A DNA stretch of 64,000 bases from Bog-473 sp963838835 (GTDB lineage: Bacteria > Actinomycetota > Acidimicrobiia > Acidimicrobiales > RAAP-2), in assembly GCA_963838835.1 (NCBI GenBank), contig CAWITA010000016.1, positions 642,118 through 706,117 of the forward strand. The letters run 5' to 3'. The notes below the pieces were generated by a model, which saw nothing but the letters and a program-made list of their open reading frames with translations, made no database searches and had not been told where the DNA came from. Of this stretch, positions 47,435 to 54,975 are shown in pieces. Position numbers and translations under genes: made by a program. Position 1 is the stretch's first letter, and the number at the start of each line of letters is the position of its first letter.

Positions 47435-48283
47435 TCACAGTGCCAGTGTCGTCGCTTCCTGGGCCCCGATGACCGGCACGGGACTCTCGGCGAAGCGGGA
47501 CAGGGTCCGCTCGACCTCCGCATCGCTCCGCTCCGGTCGGTGGTGGAAGAGCGCCACTCGGCGGACACCCGCTTTGGTGCCGAGTTCCACCGCGTACTCC
47601 GCCGCCGCATGGCCGAAGGAGCTCTCCGCCTCCACCTCCTCGGCGCGCAGATGGGAGTCGTGAATCAGCACGTCGACGCCGCGCGCCAGTTCCAGCGCAG
47701 CCTCGTGGTACTCGCCGATCCCGTCGGGACCCGGTCCGAGCGCAGTCGGGCAGTGGTCCGGGATGTACGTCACCGACGAGTGTCCGTCGCTGACCCGGAA
47801 GCCCACCGTGCGCCCGCCCTTGTGGGGAACGTCGACGGCCGTGACGTGGAAGCCCTCGACTTCGAACGTGCCCCGTGGTAGCAGGCCGAAACTCCAGTCA
47901 CCGCGTAGCTGTGAGGGCCCGATGGGGAAGAAGGGCGGCGACATCATCCGCTCGAGCAGCGCCGCCGCGTCGGTCTGGTCGTCGTCCGCCGGCAGGAGCA
48001 GCGCCACCGTGGCGTCGTCGCGATCGCCGCTGGCGAAGAACGGCAACCCCTGCACGTGGTCCCAGTGCAGGTGGGTCAGGAGCAGGGTGCCGCGGAACGG
48101 CTGGTCACCCAGGAGTTCGGGTAGTCGGCGTAGGCCCGTCCCGGCATCGAGGAGGAGCCGCGGCGCCTCGGCTCCCCCCCCGTCGTGGGACAGCGCGACG
48201 CACGAGGTGTGCCCGCCGTAGCGGTAATAGTCGGGACCCGGTGCGGGCGTCGACCCACGGGTCCCGCAGAATGTGACGCGCAC
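47435..48283 (-). CDS. Metallo-beta-lactamase-fold hydrolase (possible cyclic-nucleotide phosphodiesterase)
   Basis: This 282-residue MBL-fold enzyme begins MRVTFCGTRGSTPAPGPDYY and continues RYGGHTSCVAL, a start shared by a bacterial group near RNase Z, PhnP and cyclic phosphodiesterases. The metal motif LLTHLHWDHVQGLPF (HxHxDH) is complete, and further ligands are likely in DVPHKGGRTVGFRV, YIPDHCP and LIHDSHL. It lies 4 bp from the cyclic-nucleotide-binding protein gene, which faces an adenylyl cyclase, so cyclic-nucleotide hydrolysis is an attractive inference without direct proof. Confidence 0.8.
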   Translation of the reverse strand: MRVTFCGTRGSTPAPGPDYYRYGGHTSCVALSHDGGGAEAPRLLLDAGTGLRRLPELLGDQPFRGTLLLTHLHWDHVQGLPFFASGDRDDATVALLLPADDDQTDAAALLERMMSPPFFPIGPSQLRGDWSFGLLPRGTFEVEGFHVTAVDVPHKGGRTVGFRVSDGHSSVTYIPDHCPTALGPGPDGIGEYHEAALELARGVDVLIHDSHLRAEEVEAESSFGHAAAEYAVELGTKAGVRRVALFHHRPERSDAEVERTLSRFAESPVPVIGAQEATTLAL

Positions 48284-48287
48284 CGCT

Positions 48288-49310
48288 TCAGTCTCGCGCC
48301 TGATCCTCGCGGCGATGGCCCACGGACAGCTCCTCGAGATGCGAGCGGTCGATGAGATTGGCCTCGAACATGGCCACCCGGCACGGCGTCACCGCGATGT
48401 TGCTCGAGGTGCGGATGCCGCCTTCGAGGTGGGCCCGCTCCCCGAGCAGCGCGCCGGGTCCGTACTCGGCCAGCCGTTCCCCTTCGCGCTCGACCCGCAC
48501 GATCCCGTCGAGAATGAGAAGGACCTCGGTGCCGGGCTCTCCCTCCTTGAAGAGGACCGTCCCCGCGGGGTAGCGCTCGATGCGCCGCTTGCCCCCACCC
48601 TGCATGAGCTGTGCCGACAGGGAGGTCTCGAGGGCCGACTCGACGGCGGACACCAAGGCCTCGGAGTCCTCGTCCCCCCACGGACTGTGTTTGCCGAACG
48701 ACTTGCGGTACCAGTCCTTGAAGTCGGTGAGGCCCGACTTGTGCGAGAGCCTGTTCTCGGCGTCGTAGACCCAGTGACGGGGGAACCTGCTTGCGCCGGT
48801 CAGCGCCTGCTCGGTGCGCCCGTCCGCATGCAGCGTCAGCGAGAGCGTGGTCCACACGAGGGGCGCCTGCCACTGCACAAAGGGCCGCCGGCGCACCCGC
48901 CGAGGTGCCGGGACTCCAGTGCGGCCGCCGCACGTCTGCACGAAGCGGACCCATGTGTCCCCCCGCTCGGGCGGCCGTTGGATGTCAGGCAGCTGGACCG
49001 CCTGGAAGCGGTGCTTGACCGCGCCCAGGTTCACCATCGTCGATCCCATCAGGCCGCCTCCCTCGTAAGCGCAGTCGACGATGCGTCCGGCACCGTCGAC
49101 CGTGATGTAGGCGCCCAGCCGGTTGGCGAAGCGGAAGCGGTCCTCGTCGCGCAGCTTCTCCACGTCCATTCCCTCGGTCGGCGGCGGCGGGTCGTAGTGC
49201 GTGATCCCCGAGTCGAAGGCCAGTCGCTGAGCACCTTCGATCGCCTCGGTGGGGATCCACGACAATGAGGTGACGAGCCCAGCGTGCCGGATCAGCGGTT
49301 CTGTAGTCAT
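48288..49310 (-). CDS. Protein with C-terminal cyclic-nucleotide-binding domain
   Basis: This 340-residue protein ends with a cNMP-binding domain: YPAGTVLFKEGEPGTEVLLI, DGIVRVEREGERLAEYGPGA and the phosphate-binding cassette LLGERAHLEGGIRTSSNIAV (G-E with R-T-S). The first 220 residues form a domain I do not recognise (AYITVDGAGRIVDCAYEGGG, VQTCGGRTGVPAPRRV, FKDWYRKSFGKHSPWGDE). No DNA-binding helix-turn-helix follows, so it is not a CRP-type regulator; the cNMP domain probably controls the N-terminal part. It is divergent from the receiver-cyclase gene and 4 bp upstream of the MBL hydrolase. Confidence 0.82.
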   Translation of the reverse strand: MTTEPLIRHAGLVTSLSWIPTEAIEGAQRLAFDSGITHYDPPPPTEGMDVEKLRDEDRFRFANRLGAYITVDGAGRIVDCAYEGGGLMGSTMVNLGAVKHRFQAVQLPDIQRPPERGDTWVRFVQTCGGRTGVPAPRRVRRRPFVQWQAPLVWTTLSLTLHADGRTEQALTGASRFPRHWVYDAENRLSHKSGLTDFKDWYRKSFGKHSPWGDEDSEALVSAVESALETSLSAQLMQGGGKRRIERYPAGTVLFKEGEPGTEVLLILDGIVRVEREGERLAEYGPGALLGERAHLEGGIRTSSNIAVTPCRVAMFEANLIDRSHLEELSVGHRREDQARD

Positions 49311-49407
49311 GGATCCCAGCGTCTACCGGCCGCACGGGATTGACGAGTGTGGTGACAGGCATCTGGAGGTGTGCCTAGTACCACCGTTGCAGGGATGGTC
49401 CCCACCT

Positions 49408-49435
49408 GTTGTCAGCGCACTGGGTGTGTGACAAC
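49408..49435. promoter_or_regulatory. Inverted repeat in front of the receiver-cyclase gene
   Basis: GTTGTCA (49408-49414) and TGACAAC (49429-49435) form a perfect 7-bp inverted repeat with a 14-bp spacer, ending 7 bp before the cyclase ATG. It lies in the only gap between the divergent cNMP-binding protein and cyclase genes, where a shared operator would be expected. Confidence 0.4.
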
Positions 49436-49442
49436 TACATCA

Positions 49443-50807
49443 ATGGATGACGCAGCGGGGACCGGCGCCGGCACGATTTCGGTGTTCCTGGCCGACGACA
49501 ATCTCATCGTCCGCGAAGGAGTCAGGGCACTGATTGAGCGGCACAAGGACCTCCGAATCGTCGGAGTGGCCGCAGACTACGACGAGGTCGTGGAGGGAGC
49601 CACCTCGCTCGCGCCCCAGGTGCTAGTCACCGACATCCGGATGCCTCCGGCCTTCAACCGCGAGGGCATCGACGCGGCCAAGGAGGTGCGTAAGCGGCAT
49701 CCGGGGACCGGCGTGGTGATTCTCTCCCAGTACGACGACCCCGAATACGCCGTGTCGTTGCTCGCCGAGGGATCCGCCGGTTACGGCTACCTCTTGAAGG
49801 ACCACATCGCCCAAGGCGATCAGCTCGTCGACGCGATCCGCGCGGTGGCGACCGGGGGAAATGCACTCGACCCCAGCATCGTCGACGCGCTGGTTCGCCC
49901 GGTGACGTCGGACGGTGGCCTCATGCCCGCCGAGGAGGAGCTCCTCGGCATGGTCGCCGAGGGCAAGCCCATCAAGGCCATCGCGGCCTCGAAGCGGCTG
50001 CCGCCCGAGGCCGTCGACGCCGCCGTCGAGGCCGTCTTCGTCAAGCTGGCGGAAGGGGTGTCGGCCGGCACCGAGGGCGCGCTCCAGCGGCTGCGGCTGT
50101 TGCACAAGGCGATCGTCGACCGCGAGGAACAGGGGGAGACGCTGTCACGCCTCCTCCCCGGTGGCCTGGCGGAGAAGCTCCGCCGGGACGGTCGCCGCAT
50201 CGGCGAGACCGAACGGGTCGTCTGTACCGTCCTCATGAGCGACATTCGCTCGTACTCCACCATCGCTGAGCATGCGGACCCGAGCCAGCTCGCGAGCCAG
50301 CTCAACGTGCACCGCGCCGCCATGAACGAGGCGATACTCGGTGAGAACGGCACCGTGATGCAGTTCGTGGGGGATGCCGTGATGGCGGTGTTCGGCGCCC
50401 CCTTCGAGCAGGAGGACCATGCCGACCGGGCGGTCGCGGCCGCATTGGGTATGCACGAGAAGCAGACGCACATCAACCGCCAATGGGAGGTAGAGGGCCT
50501 GCCACCCTTCGGACTGGGCCTCGGCCTGTCGACGGGCGAGGCTGCCGCGGCACTCCTGGGCTCGGAGGAGCGTCTGGAATACACGCTGGTCGGAGACACG
50601 GTCAACATGTCCCAGCGTCTTCAGCAGCTGGCGGAGGCCGGTGAGACCGTGGTCTCCCAAGGCACGGTCGAGGCTTGGAAGTGGCCCCGGGAAACGGTCG
50701 CGCTGACGCCCCAATTGGTGAAAGGACGCGAGACCCCAGTGATCGCATACAGACTGGTGGACGACGGATGCAGGTCCGAGGACCGTGCAACGAAGGAGAG
50801 AAGCTGA
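49443..50807 (+). CDS. Response-regulator receiver fused to class III adenylyl/guanylyl cyclase
   Basis: This 454-residue signalling enzyme has a NarL-type receiver near residues 12-130 (VFLADDNLIVREGVRALIER, phospho-Asp in VLVTDIRMPP, Lys in GYLLKDH). A short helical region with a degenerate LuxR-like helix-turn-helix follows (GMVAEGKPIKAIAASKRLPP). The catalytic domain has the metal-binding VLMSDIRSYSTIAEHADPSQ, VMQFVGDAVMAVFGAPFEQE and the transition-state region YTLVGDTVNMSQRLQQLA. Phosphorylation of the receiver probably controls cyclic-nucleotide synthesis. An ABC ATPase and a NarX-type kinase follow. The start is uncertain: a GTG at 49428 is possible but lies inside an inverted repeat. 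Confidence 0.85.
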   Translation: MDDAAGTGAGTISVFLADDNLIVREGVRALIERHKDLRIVGVAADYDEVVEGATSLAPQVLVTDIRMPPAFNREGIDAAKEVRKRHPGTGVVILSQYDDPEYAVSLLAEGSAGYGYLLKDHIAQGDQLVDAIRAVATGGNALDPSIVDALVRPVTSDGGLMPAEEELLGMVAEGKPIKAIAASKRLPPEAVDAAVEAVFVKLAEGVSAGTEGALQRLRLLHKAIVDREEQGETLSRLLPGGLAEKLRRDGRRIGETERVVCTVLMSDIRSYSTIAEHADPSQLASQLNVHRAAMNEAILGENGTVMQFVGDAVMAVFGAPFEQEDHADRAVAAALGMHEKQTHINRQWEVEGLPPFGLGLGLSTGEAAAALLGSEERLEYTLVGDTVNMSQRLQQLAEAGETVVSQGTVEAWKWPRETVALTPQLVKGRETPVIAYRLVDDGCRSEDRATKERS

Positions 50808-50808
50808 C

Positions 50809-51513
50809 ATGGACGCCTTGGTAGTGGAGAAAGTTCGCAAGACGTTCGAGGCGGAGAACGCACCGGTACGCGCACTGCGCGGGGTGAATTTGGTCGTTCC
50901 GTCCGGGGACTTCGTGGCTCTGATGGGTCCGTCCGGATGTGGCAAGTCGACACTGCTCAACTTGATCGCGGGGCTCGATGTCGCCGACGAGGGAACGATC
51001 AAGGTGGCCGACGAGTTCGTGACCGGTCGGACCGAGGACGAGCTGTCACAGCTGCGTCGGCGTCACATCGGCATCGTGTTCCAGTTCTTCAACCTCTTGG
51101 AGGGGATGACCGTTCTCGAGAACGTGGCGCTGCCCGCCGTCATTGCCGGTCGGAAGCGCAAGATGGCCGAGAGCCGCGCCCGTGATCTCCTCGACCTGCT
51201 GGGTATCGGTGACAAGGCGGGGACGGTGCCGGGCATGCTCTCGGGCGGTCAGCGCCAACGGCTCGCCATCGCACGCGCCCTGGCCAACGAGCCGACGCTG
51301 CTGTTGGCCGACGAGCCCACGGGTGCGCTGGACTCCGAGGGAGGCCAGGAGGTCATTGAGCTCCTGAGCCGGCTGCACAGCGGCGGCCAGACGATCGTGC
51401 TCGTGACCCACGACGCCGGTGTGGCGTCGGCGGCCGACCGGATCGTGCGCATGCGGGACGGGCGGATCGCCGTCGACGAGGACCTCGACCTCCCGCTCGC
51501 CGTCCAGTCCTAG
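50809..51513 (+). CDS. ABC transporter ATP-binding protein (LolD/MacB type)
   Basis: This 234-residue ATPase has Walker A MGPSGCGKSTLLNLIAGL, Q-loop GIVFQFFNLLEGMTVLENVA, signature LSGGQRQRLAIARALANEPT, Walker B LLLADEPTGALDS and the switch His VLVTHDAG. Its closest relatives pair with FtsX-type permeases in MacB, LolCDE and BceAB systems. The matching permease is the intact 863-residue gene at 54976, separated by regulatory genes. The ATG is preceded by GAAGGAGAG and lies 1 bp after the cyclase stop, so the ATPase is cotranscribed with the cyclase. Confidence 0.92.
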   Translation: MDALVVEKVRKTFEAENAPVRALRGVNLVVPSGDFVALMGPSGCGKSTLLNLIAGLDVADEGTIKVADEFVTGRTEDELSQLRRRHIGIVFQFFNLLEGMTVLENVALPAVIAGRKRKMAESRARDLLDLLGIGDKAGTVPGMLSGGQRQRLAIARALANEPTLLLADEPTGALDSEGGQEVIELLSRLHSGGQTIVLVTHDAGVASAADRIVRMRDGRIAVDEDLDLPLAVQS

Positions 51514-51525
51514 CGGGACCGATCC

Positions 51526-53685
51526 ATGACGGTCAGAGGTGACGTGAAGCTCGAGGTGGGCGATCGGCCCAGCGTGGCCGCCGCGGCGCCCGGGTCGACC
51601 GTCTTCGGCTCGTTCCGGCTCCTGCAGGTCCTGATCCTGGGACTCACGATCGCCGGTGTCGTGATCGGCCTGCGGATCACCGTCCCGGGCGGGATCGCGC
51701 CGGTCACCGCGGTGGCGTTCGGCTTGACCCTCGTCTGGGCGCTGGTCGGATTCGTCGACACCCGGGCGCGGGAGCGAGCCGGATCCAAGGTGTCCCCCTT
51801 CCATCTGCTGGCGGGGGTGGACGCGATCGTGGCGGCGGTGGCGCTGACGGCGGGGCGCAAGGCGGACACCCTGCACGCGTCGGCCAGCGCACGGGACATC
51901 GCGACCTTGGCCGCCATCGTCGTGACCGCGATCTCGTTCCACTTCCTCCTGGCCTTGCCGGACGGGCGCCTGCACGATTCGATCCGGCGTGTCGCAGTCG
52001 GGACGGCTTACGTCGCTGCAGTCGCCGTCGGGTTGGTGCTCGTCGTGGAGCATCAACCCTTCACCATCGTGGACGGGGCCATCAGCTGGGCCGTCGCGGG
52101 TGCCCTCGCCGTCGCACCGATGCGAGCACGCTACATCGCTTCCATCGGCTACCACCGCGAGCGGATGGAATGGTTCGGCATCGGAGTGACCCTCGCGGCG
52201 ACGGTGGCGTTGGCGGTCACGGTGCTGCACCTCCTGGTGGGGTGGCCGGGCCCCTTGGGTGCGGTCGCGGCCGGGACAACGGTCCTCATCCCGTTGGGCC
52301 TCCTCGCTGCGGAGAGCAGAAAGCTGGGGCCGCACGCCAGCAGGGTGCTCGTCCAGGTGCTGGCGGTGTTCGGGTTCGTCGTCGTGGTGTCGGCCATTTA
52401 CCTTGTCGTGGTGCTGGGTCTCGGGCACGCGCCCAAGACGACCGGTGACAAGGAGGTTCTGGCGCTCTCAATGGTCGCCTCGGGAGTGGCCGCCCTCATC
52501 TTCGTGCCCGTGCGCGAGCGCTTCCTCGGGTCCGCCACGCGCTTCGTGTACGGCTCGCGGGAGGCACCCGACGAGGTGTTGCGAACCTTCGGGAGCAGGT
52601 TGACCCGAGCCATCCCGATGGACGAGCTGCTTCTGCAACTCGCCGAGTCCCTCCGGAAGACCATGAGCCTCACCAGCGCCGAGGTCTTCACCGGGACGGG
52701 CGAGGTCCTGGAGCGCACCGCATCGGTTCCCGACCTGGGACGTGGGTCCATCGTCGTCTCCCCCCGGGAGCGGCCGGTCGTCACCCGCGCCGGTGTCTCG
52801 GGCACGGCCTGGGCGTCCGTCTGGTTGCCCGCCCTGCTCAAGGAGCGCGAGCAGGAGCAGATCCGGGTTGCGCCGGTCAGCCACGCAGGCGAGCTGTTAG
52901 GTCTGATCGTCGTCGAACGGTCATCGATGGCGAGCGCGTTCTCCGAGGACGACGATCGCGTGCTCGCCGACCTGGCCCGTCAGGTCGGGTTGGCCCTCCA
53001 CAACTCCCAGCTCGACACGGCTTTGCAGACCACGCTGGACGAGGTCCGCAAGCAAGCGGACGCCCTGCGCGAATCCCGGGCAAGGATCGTCGCCAGCGGC
53101 GACGCCGAGCGACGGCGGGTCGAACGCAACCTCCACGACGGCGCGCAGCAGCACCTGGTCGCCCTGGCCGTGAACCTGCGTCTCGCCAAGGACATCATCG
53201 TCGACGATCAGGAGGCGGGACTCGAGATGCTGGACCAGCTGGCTGGTGAGGTCCAGGAGACCATCCAGGAGCTCCGCGAGCTGGCGCACGGCATCTATCC
53301 TCCGCTCCTGGTGGACAGCGGGCTGGTCGAGGCCCTGCGCGCGGCCGGAAGCCGGAGCCCACTTCCGGTCACGATCGTCGCTGACGGCATCGGCCGCTAT
53401 CCCTCGGAGACGGAGGCAGCGGTCTACTTCTGCTGCTTGGAGGCGTTACAGAACGCCGCCAAGCATGCCCCCGAGGCGCGCCTGGAGGTCCGACTGTGGG
53501 AGGAGTCGGGCGGCTTGCTCTTCACCGTGGCCGACGACGGGCCCGGGTTTGACCCGGCGAAGGCGCAGCGGGGGCACGGCTATGCCAACATGGCCGACCG
53601 GCTGGGTGCCATCGGCGGAACGGTGCACTGGGATTCCGAGATCGGGAAAGGCTCCCAGGTGCGCGGCTCGGTCCCTCTCGTGTGA
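51526..53685 (+). CDS. NarX/DesK-type sensor histidine kinase with multi-helix sensor and GAF domain
   Basis: This 719-residue kinase has eight or so membrane helices in the first 320 residues (LLQVLILGLTIAGVVIGLRI, HLLAGVDAIVAAVALTAG and more). A GAF-like domain of about 150 residues follows (MDELLLQLAESLRKTMSLTS, LGLIVVERSSM), then a HisKA_3 dimerisation domain with the phospho-His in ERRRVERNLHDGAQQHLVAL. The ATPase domain has AVYFCCLEALQNAAKHAPEA and VADDGPGFDPAKAQRGHGYA. HisKA_3 kinases phosphorylate NarL-type receivers; three such receivers surround it. It starts 12 bp after the ABC ATPase. Confidence 0.9.
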   Translation: MTVRGDVKLEVGDRPSVAAAAPGSTVFGSFRLLQVLILGLTIAGVVIGLRITVPGGIAPVTAVAFGLTLVWALVGFVDTRARERAGSKVSPFHLLAGVDAIVAAVALTAGRKADTLHASASARDIATLAAIVVTAISFHFLLALPDGRLHDSIRRVAVGTAYVAAVAVGLVLVVEHQPFTIVDGAISWAVAGALAVAPMRARYIASIGYHRERMEWFGIGVTLAATVALAVTVLHLLVGWPGPLGAVAAGTTVLIPLGLLAAESRKLGPHASRVLVQVLAVFGFVVVVSAIYLVVVLGLGHAPKTTGDKEVLALSMVASGVAALIFVPVRERFLGSATRFVYGSREAPDEVLRTFGSRLTRAIPMDELLLQLAESLRKTMSLTSAEVFTGTGEVLERTASVPDLGRGSIVVSPRERPVVTRAGVSGTAWASVWLPALLKEREQEQIRVAPVSHAGELLGLIVVERSSMASAFSEDDDRVLADLARQVGLALHNSQLDTALQTTLDEVRKQADALRESRARIVASGDAERRRVERNLHDGAQQHLVALAVNLRLAKDIIVDDQEAGLEMLDQLAGEVQETIQELRELAHGIYPPLLVDSGLVEALRAAGSRSPLPVTIVADGIGRYPSETEAAVYFCCLEALQNAAKHAPEARLEVRLWEESGGLLFTVADDGPGFDPAKAQRGHGYANMADRLGAIGGTVHWDSEIGKGSQVRGSVPLV

Positions 53686-53689
53686 AGAG

Positions 53690-54082
53690 TCAGGCGGAGA
53701 TGAACGACTGCGCGTCGCGCTCGTCCCAGAGCCGCCGCAGGGTGTCGGCGCCGAGGTGCTCCTTGTTGAGGTACGCCCGCGCCCCGCTGGTGGCCACCTC
53801 AGGCGGCAGGTCACCGGCGTCGTAGGTCGAGCACAGGATCACCACGACCTCCGGATGCCGGGACACAATCGTGCGGGTGGCCTCGATCCCGTTCATCTCG
53901 GGCATGTTGATGTCCATGAGGACGAGGGCCGGGCTCAGCTCCTGCTCCATGGACACCGCCTCGCTCCCGTTGGCGGCCTCGCCGACCAGTTCGAACTCGG
54001 CGGTCCGCTTGAGGACCGCCTTCATGGCGGCCCGAAACGGTGCCTGGTCATCGACGATGAGGACGGGGAGCCTCTCGCTCAT
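53690..54082 (-). CDS. Stand-alone response-regulator receiver
   Basis: This 130-residue protein is little more than a receiver: PVLIVDDQAPFRAAMKAVLK, phospho-Asp in ALVLMDINMPEMNGIEATRT, Ser/Thr switch in VVILCSTYDAGD and Lys in ARAYLNKEHLG. No output domain follows; it stops at RDAQSFISA. It is NarL-like and could be a phosphate sink or competitor in the circuit of the adjacent kinase, whose gene it meets tail to tail (4 bp apart). I start at MSERLPVLIV; an upstream ATG adds 11 residues. Confidence 0.88.
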   Translation of the reverse strand: MSERLPVLIVDDQAPFRAAMKAVLKRTAEFELVGEAANGSEAVSMEQELSPALVLMDINMPEMNGIEATRTIVSRHPEVVVILCSTYDAGDLPPEVATSGARAYLNKEHLGADTLRRLWDERDAQSFISA

Positions 54083-54148
54083 GTGGCCATTCTCGCGCCG
54101 CGACACCATCGACACGGTGGTGCTGGCACGTACGCACGAGTAGTGGTG

Positions 54149-54823
54149 TCACCCTCCTGCGGGGTCGCTCAGGTAGACGAGGACGGCCTTGACCCGCCGG
54201 TTGACGTCGCGCTCCTCGGTGAGGCCAAGCTTGGAGAAGATGGAGTTGGTGTGCTTCTCCACCGCCCGCTCCGACACCTGCAGGGAGGCTGCGATCGCCG
54301 CGTTGCTCTTGCCCTTGGCCATCTCGCCCAGGATCTCGGACTCCCTCGGTGTGAGCCAGGACAGGTCCGACTTCCGCCGCGACGACTTGGCCTCGATCAG
54401 CTCGTCGACGATCTGCGGGTCGATCATGGAACCCGCCTGGGCGACTGTGCGGATGGCCTGGGCCAGTTCGTCGGGACCCGCGACCTGCTCCTTCAGCAAA
54501 TAGGCCCGGCCGGCGGAACCGGTCTCGAGGAGGGCCAACGCGTAGGACGGCGTCTTGTACTGGCTGAGCACCACCACGCCGACCTCGGGTTTGTTCTCCC
54601 TCAGCCACGACGCCGCCTGGATTCCCTCGTCCGTGCCCGTGGGAGGCATCCGGATGTCGGTCACAACCACCTGGGGCGATTCCCTCTCGATCAGGTCCAG
54701 GAGCTGGGGGAGGTCGGCCGCCCGCCCGACGAGCTCAAAGTCGGGCTCGCCGTCGATGATGCGCGAGATGCCCTCTCGGAGGAGGGCATTGTCCTCGGCC
54801 AGGGCCACCCGGATGCTCGCCAT
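54149..54823 (-). CDS. NarL/LuxR-family response regulator
   Basis: This 224-residue transcription factor has the receiver VALAEDNALLREGISRIIDG, phospho-Asp in VVVTDIRMPPTGTDEGIQAA and Lys in AYLLKEQVAG. The LuxR helix-turn-helix is LTPRESEILGEMAKGKSNAA and SLQVSERAVEKHTNSIFSKL. The receiver is unusually like that of the receiver-cyclase (both have TDIRMPP followed by a five- or six-residue insert ending in EGI, then VVxLSQY). It diverges from the ABC permease gene and may control it. The ATG at MASIRVALAED is chosen because upstream in-frame sequence is not protein-like. Confidence 0.92.
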   Translation of the reverse strand: MASIRVALAEDNALLREGISRIIDGEPDFELVGRAADLPQLLDLIERESPQVVVTDIRMPPTGTDEGIQAASWLRENKPEVGVVVLSQYKTPSYALALLETGSAGRAYLLKEQVAGPDELAQAIRTVAQAGSMIDPQIVDELIEAKSSRRKSDLSWLTPRESEILGEMAKGKSNAAIAASLQVSERAVEKHTNSIFSKLGLTEERDVNRRVKAVLVYLSDPAGG

Positions 54824-54975
54824 GCCCAGCGACCGTAGCGCGTACGTCCAAAGTGGCCCGGCCGGACCACCCGAGCCGTGGTGGTGGCACCCCACCGGGG
54901 CAGGAGGTGGCACCCTTGGTGAAGCCGGGCCAGCTGGCGACACTGCATGGCGGTGGAGCAGACCATCGCGAGAGA

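Noticed and set aside
51046..52428. 460-codon minus-strand frame across the ABC ATPase and kinase genes
   Set aside because: Antisense shadow of two well-supported genes; no recognisable motif.
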